From the NCBI GenBank assembly GCA_028281325.1, contig JANQKC010000018.1:1-64000 (forward strand): a stretch of 64,000 bases of DNA, given 5' to 3'. The position numbers and the translations under genes were made by a program. The number at the start of each line of letters is the position of its first letter. Within the stretch, counting starts at the first letter, position 1. The stretch is from Alphaproteobacteria bacterium (lineage in GTDB: Bacteria; Pseudomonadota; Alphaproteobacteria; UBA8366). Below the pieces are notes generated by a model, which had not been told where the DNA came from, did no database searches, and saw only the letters and a list, made by a program, of their open reading frames with translations. Of this stretch, positions 61,693-64,000 are shown one piece after another.

Positions 61693-62898
61693 ATGACCGA
61701 GATCAGTTTTAGCAGCTTGATCGCCCCGGAAACGGCCGAACGTTTCGCCGCCGCCGTGCGCGACCGCGTGCCGCTGACGATCCGGGAAGACTCCGGTCGT
61801 GCGGCGGGGCTGTTTTCCTGGGACGACGCCAACCGGCTGCTCAACGTGTCGAAGCTGTGGTCGGCGCAGACCTTGCGGCCGATCGTCGACGGCGTGCCTG
61901 TGGAGCCGCAGGACTATTGCTTCCAGGCGCGCAACCGCGACGGGCAACTGCTGTGGCGGCCCGATCCGGAAGCCGTCACCGAACAGGTGGCGGCCGGGGC
62001 CGCGTTGGAACTGGATGCGGTCGAAACGTTGACGCCGGCATTGGCGCGGGCGGCGGCTGCTTTTCAATCCGGTCTCGGCGCGCCGTGCAGCGTCATGGTC
62101 AACGCCGCGCCGACAACACAGCAACCGGTGACGGCGCGGTTTAAGACCGGCGATTGCGTCGTCTTGAATCTCGATGGCGTGCGGACATGGCGTGTGTTCG
62201 GCGGCAGCTTCGAGAATCCGTTGGATATGCCGGGCTACGCCTTCGACAGCCTGCCGATCGATTTCCATGAGGCGACCTGCGGCGGCGTCGAGCAGGAGGT
62301 TACGCTCCGCCCCGGCGCGGGCCTCTATGTTCCCGCCGGCCGCTACCACGACGCGCCGGCGGGGTCCGGTAGCGGGCTGCATCTCGAATTCCATGTCGTC
62401 CGGCCGACCGGGATCGACCTGGCGGCATTGCTCGAAACCATGGTGTCCGAAGACGCCGTGTACCGAACCGCGATGCCCCGGCCCGAAGATGCGGCGGTGC
62501 ATGACGCGCATTTCGCGGCCTTGTCGGCGCGCCTGCCCGAGTTGGCGGCGGAGTTGGGCTTGGCGGCGCGGATGCGGGACGAACAGCGGCGAACGGCCTT
62601 CCGGGATTGCGTCGGCGGTTTCACCTTGCCGTCGCAGGCGGACGCCGTGGTCTATCGCGTGCGGGCGGGCGGGGCGAAACTCGTCCGGCGTGGTCCGGAC
62701 TGGCTGCTGCGCACGCCGCACGGCAAGGCGACGATGCCGTCGGAAGCGGCCCGCACCGTTGCCGAATGGGCCATGGGCCGGGATTTCGTCACCGACGCGG
62801 ATGCCGCGCGCGCCGTGCCCGACATGGCGGCGGCGGATCGCGAAACGGCGTTCGCGGCGCTGTGCGACGCGGGCTTGCTGGAAACGGTCGGAGGGTGA
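61693..62898 (+). CDS. JmjC/cupin protein without the iron HxD (probable pseudoenzyme)
   Basis: 401 residues. Belongs to the ROXA/MINA-like JmjC family (cupin) seen in the next gene: FSWDDANRLLNVSKLWSAQT, DYCFQARNRDGQLLWRPDPE, and LYVPAGRYHDAPAG. Where the family has HxD (AHFD in the neighbour), this protein has ARFK: Arg149 and Lys151 replace the two iron ligands, while the third His219 (RYHDAP) stays. An enzyme without these two ligands should not bind Fe(II) in the normal way. It may be a regulatory or partner subunit of its neighbour, with which it is nearly contiguous (1-base gap). Confidence 0.88.
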   Translation: MTEISFSSLIAPETAERFAAAVRDRVPLTIREDSGRAAGLFSWDDANRLLNVSKLWSAQTLRPIVDGVPVEPQDYCFQARNRDGQLLWRPDPEAVTEQVAAGAALELDAVETLTPALARAAAAFQSGLGAPCSVMVNAAPTTQQPVTARFKTGDCVVLNLDGVRTWRVFGGSFENPLDMPGYAFDSLPIDFHEATCGGVEQEVTLRPGAGLYVPAGRYHDAPAGSGSGLHLEFHVVRPTGIDLAALLETMVSEDAVYRTAMPRPEDAAVHDAHFAALSARLPELAAELGLAARMRDEQRRTAFRDCVGGFTLPSQADAVVYRVRAGGAKLVRRGPDWLLRTPHGKATMPSEAARTVAEWAMGRDFVTDADAARAVPDMAAADRETAFAALCDAGLLETVGG

Positions 62899-62899
62899 C

Positions 62900-64000
62900 G
62901 TGACGGCGCGCGATATGACCTTCCAACGGCTGCTCGACCCGGTATCGCGTCACGCCTTCGAGTCGGACTATCGCGACCGGCGTCACCTGCATGTGCCCGG
63001 GCCGGAGGATAAGTTCGCCGACATCTTCTCCTGGGATGCCTTCAACGCGCTGCTCGATATGTCCACGCTCTGGTCGAGCAAGACCATGCTGCTGGCGGTC
63101 AACGGACCATCCCTGCCGGCGAAGGATTATTGCGTCCCGGTCGACGCCCGCGACGGCCATCCGGCGATGCGGCCGGACCGTGCCAAGGTCATGCAGCAGA
63201 TCCGCGCCGGCGCGACGCTGGTGCTCAACCTCACCGAATCCCTCACGCCGGAACTGGCGCATGTCGCTGGCCTGCTGCAGGTGGTCTACGGCTGTCCGCT
63301 GAAGTGCAACATCTACTGTTCCTGGCAGGAACAGAAAGGCTTCCAGGCGCATTTCGATCACACCGACGTCTTCGTGCTGCATATCGCCGGGCGCAAGCAC
63401 TGGAACCTGTACGAAGGCCGATTCGAGCAGCCGGTCTCCAGCACCGAGTTCGCCTTCACCGCGCTGCCGAAGGAATTCCACGACGAGAAGAAGGGCGCCA
63501 TCGCCGAGGAACTCGAACTGACGCCGGGCGACCTGCTCTACATCCCGAAGGGCCAGTATCATGACGCCTTGGCGACGAGCGAGGCGACGCTGCACCTGAC
63601 CTTCGGTGTGATCCAGCCGAACGGCGTCGACCTGCTCGGCCTGATCGGCCGCAGTCTCGCCGAGGACCCGATGTTCCGCGCGCCCCTGCCGCATTTCGAC
63701 GATACGGCGGCGCATGACGCGCATGTCGCGAAACTGGTCGGACGTCTCGCCGAGATCGTCGGCATGCCGACGACCCGCGACTATATGCGGAATTATCAGC
63801 AAGGCACGGCGACGATGGAATGCCTGCCGGTGTTCGACCTGCCGTCGCCGCATGCGGTCGACCTGTACTGGGTGCGCGGCGCCGGCGTGGCGGAGACTCT
63901 GTCGGGCGAGGATCGCGAGGTCGCCGATTGGGTCGCCGGGCGCGAGTATTTCACCACCGCTGACCTGACCCGCGCCTTCAGTCTGTGGGACGGGGTGCGC
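62900..64000 (+). CDS. JmjC/cupin 2OG-Fe(II) oxygenase, partial at window end
   Basis: At least 367 residues from GTG 62900; the frame is open to the last base. Same family as the preceding gene and about the same architecture: FSWDAFNALLDMSTLWSSKT, DYCVPVDARDGHPAMRPDRA, KFQ-like core AHFDHTDVFVLHIAGRKHWN with His151 and Asp153, and third ligand His221 in YIPKGQYHDALAT. These complete the Fe(II) facial triad of JmjC hydroxylases. ROXA-type enzymes hydroxylate ribosomal proteins; a target here is unknown. Its start lies one base after the stop of the pseudo-JmjC gene, so they are co-transcribed. Confidence 0.9.
   Translation, partial: MTARDMTFQRLLDPVSRHAFESDYRDRRHLHVPGPEDKFADIFSWDAFNALLDMSTLWSSKTMLLAVNGPSLPAKDYCVPVDARDGHPAMRPDRAKVMQQIRAGATLVLNLTESLTPELAHVAGLLQVVYGCPLKCNIYCSWQEQKGFQAHFDHTDVFVLHIAGRKHWNLYEGRFEQPVSSTEFAFTALPKEFHDEKKGAIAEELELTPGDLLYIPKGQYHDALATSEATLHLTFGVIQPNGVDLLGLIGRSLAEDPMFRAPLPHFDDTAAHDAHVAKLVGRLAEIVGMPTTRDYMRNYQQGTATMECLPVFDLPSPHAVDLYWVRGAGVAETLSGEDREVADWVAGREYFTTADLTRAFSLWDGVR

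Overview
The window looks like a chromosomal segment of a GC-rich alphaproteobacterium, most like the Rhodospirillales. Supporting signs are an adjacent Suv3-type helicase, S4 protein, 7Fe ferredoxin, CarD and RpoH; an ECF sigma factor with a zinc/cupin ChrR anti-sigma factor; AcnA; and an AapJQMP-like amino-acid ABC transporter. Most genes are high-GC and tightly packed. Two stretches are visibly AT-richer and look acquired: about 1-5.4 kb and about 22.1-29.35 kb. No CRISPR array, transposase or integrase was seen.

Layout. 0.2-5.1 kb: three exported proteins, two with peptidoglycan-binding domains, one of these with repeated Cys modules and the other with Sel1 repeats. 5.4-21.3 kb: housekeeping genes (acnA, a DUF1223 protein, htpG, pcm, Suv3-like helicase, S4 protein, DUF938 methyltransferase, TerB-like protein, fdxA, carD, a metallophosphatase, a second-type rpoH, a nuclease, pip), followed by a PagL-like outer-membrane protein at 21.4-22.0 kb. 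22.1-29.4 kb: a type I restriction-modification operon in the order hsdM-hsdS(half)-putative PD-(D/E)XK gene-hsdR, with a divergent RHH+RAMA protein, ending against the 3' end of tRNA-Arg(CCT). 29.7-37.3 kb: a C45-type acyltransferase, a GNAT-like protein facing two tandem PAS-like paralogues, a polar amino-acid ABC transporter, an acidic small protein and a SpeD-like orphan.

37.4-46.3 kb is an oxidative-stress (singlet-oxygen type) sigma-E/ChrR module: chrR and rpoE, a five-gene operon (flavin amine-oxidase-like, DUF1365, CFA-synthase-like methyltransferase, GPH/MFS transporter, DUF3833 lipoprotein) and a convergent three-gene operon (DUF6134-like, SDR, SnoaL-like). By eye I find the same promoter architecture, TGATCC-N18-TAnnn, in front of all three transcription units and also in front of the distant rpoH gene at 18.4 kb. 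This suggests that this ECF factor controls itself, both membrane/lipid operons and a second heat-shock sigma factor.

46.4-58.6 kb: a TPR-2OG-oxygenase, methyltransferases, a BNR-repeat protein, a sugar-acid cluster (HGSNAT-like membrane acyltransferase, two SMP-30 lactonases, IlvD/Edd dehydratase) and a lipid-linked sugar-transfer module (GT2, LpxB-N protein, GT39). 58.7-64.0 kb: pgk, a small polar protein, a NUDIX hydrolase behind a nested hairpin, YciB, and a tandem pair of JmjC/cupin proteins. The first of the pair has lost its iron-binding HxD; the second keeps it and runs off the window end.
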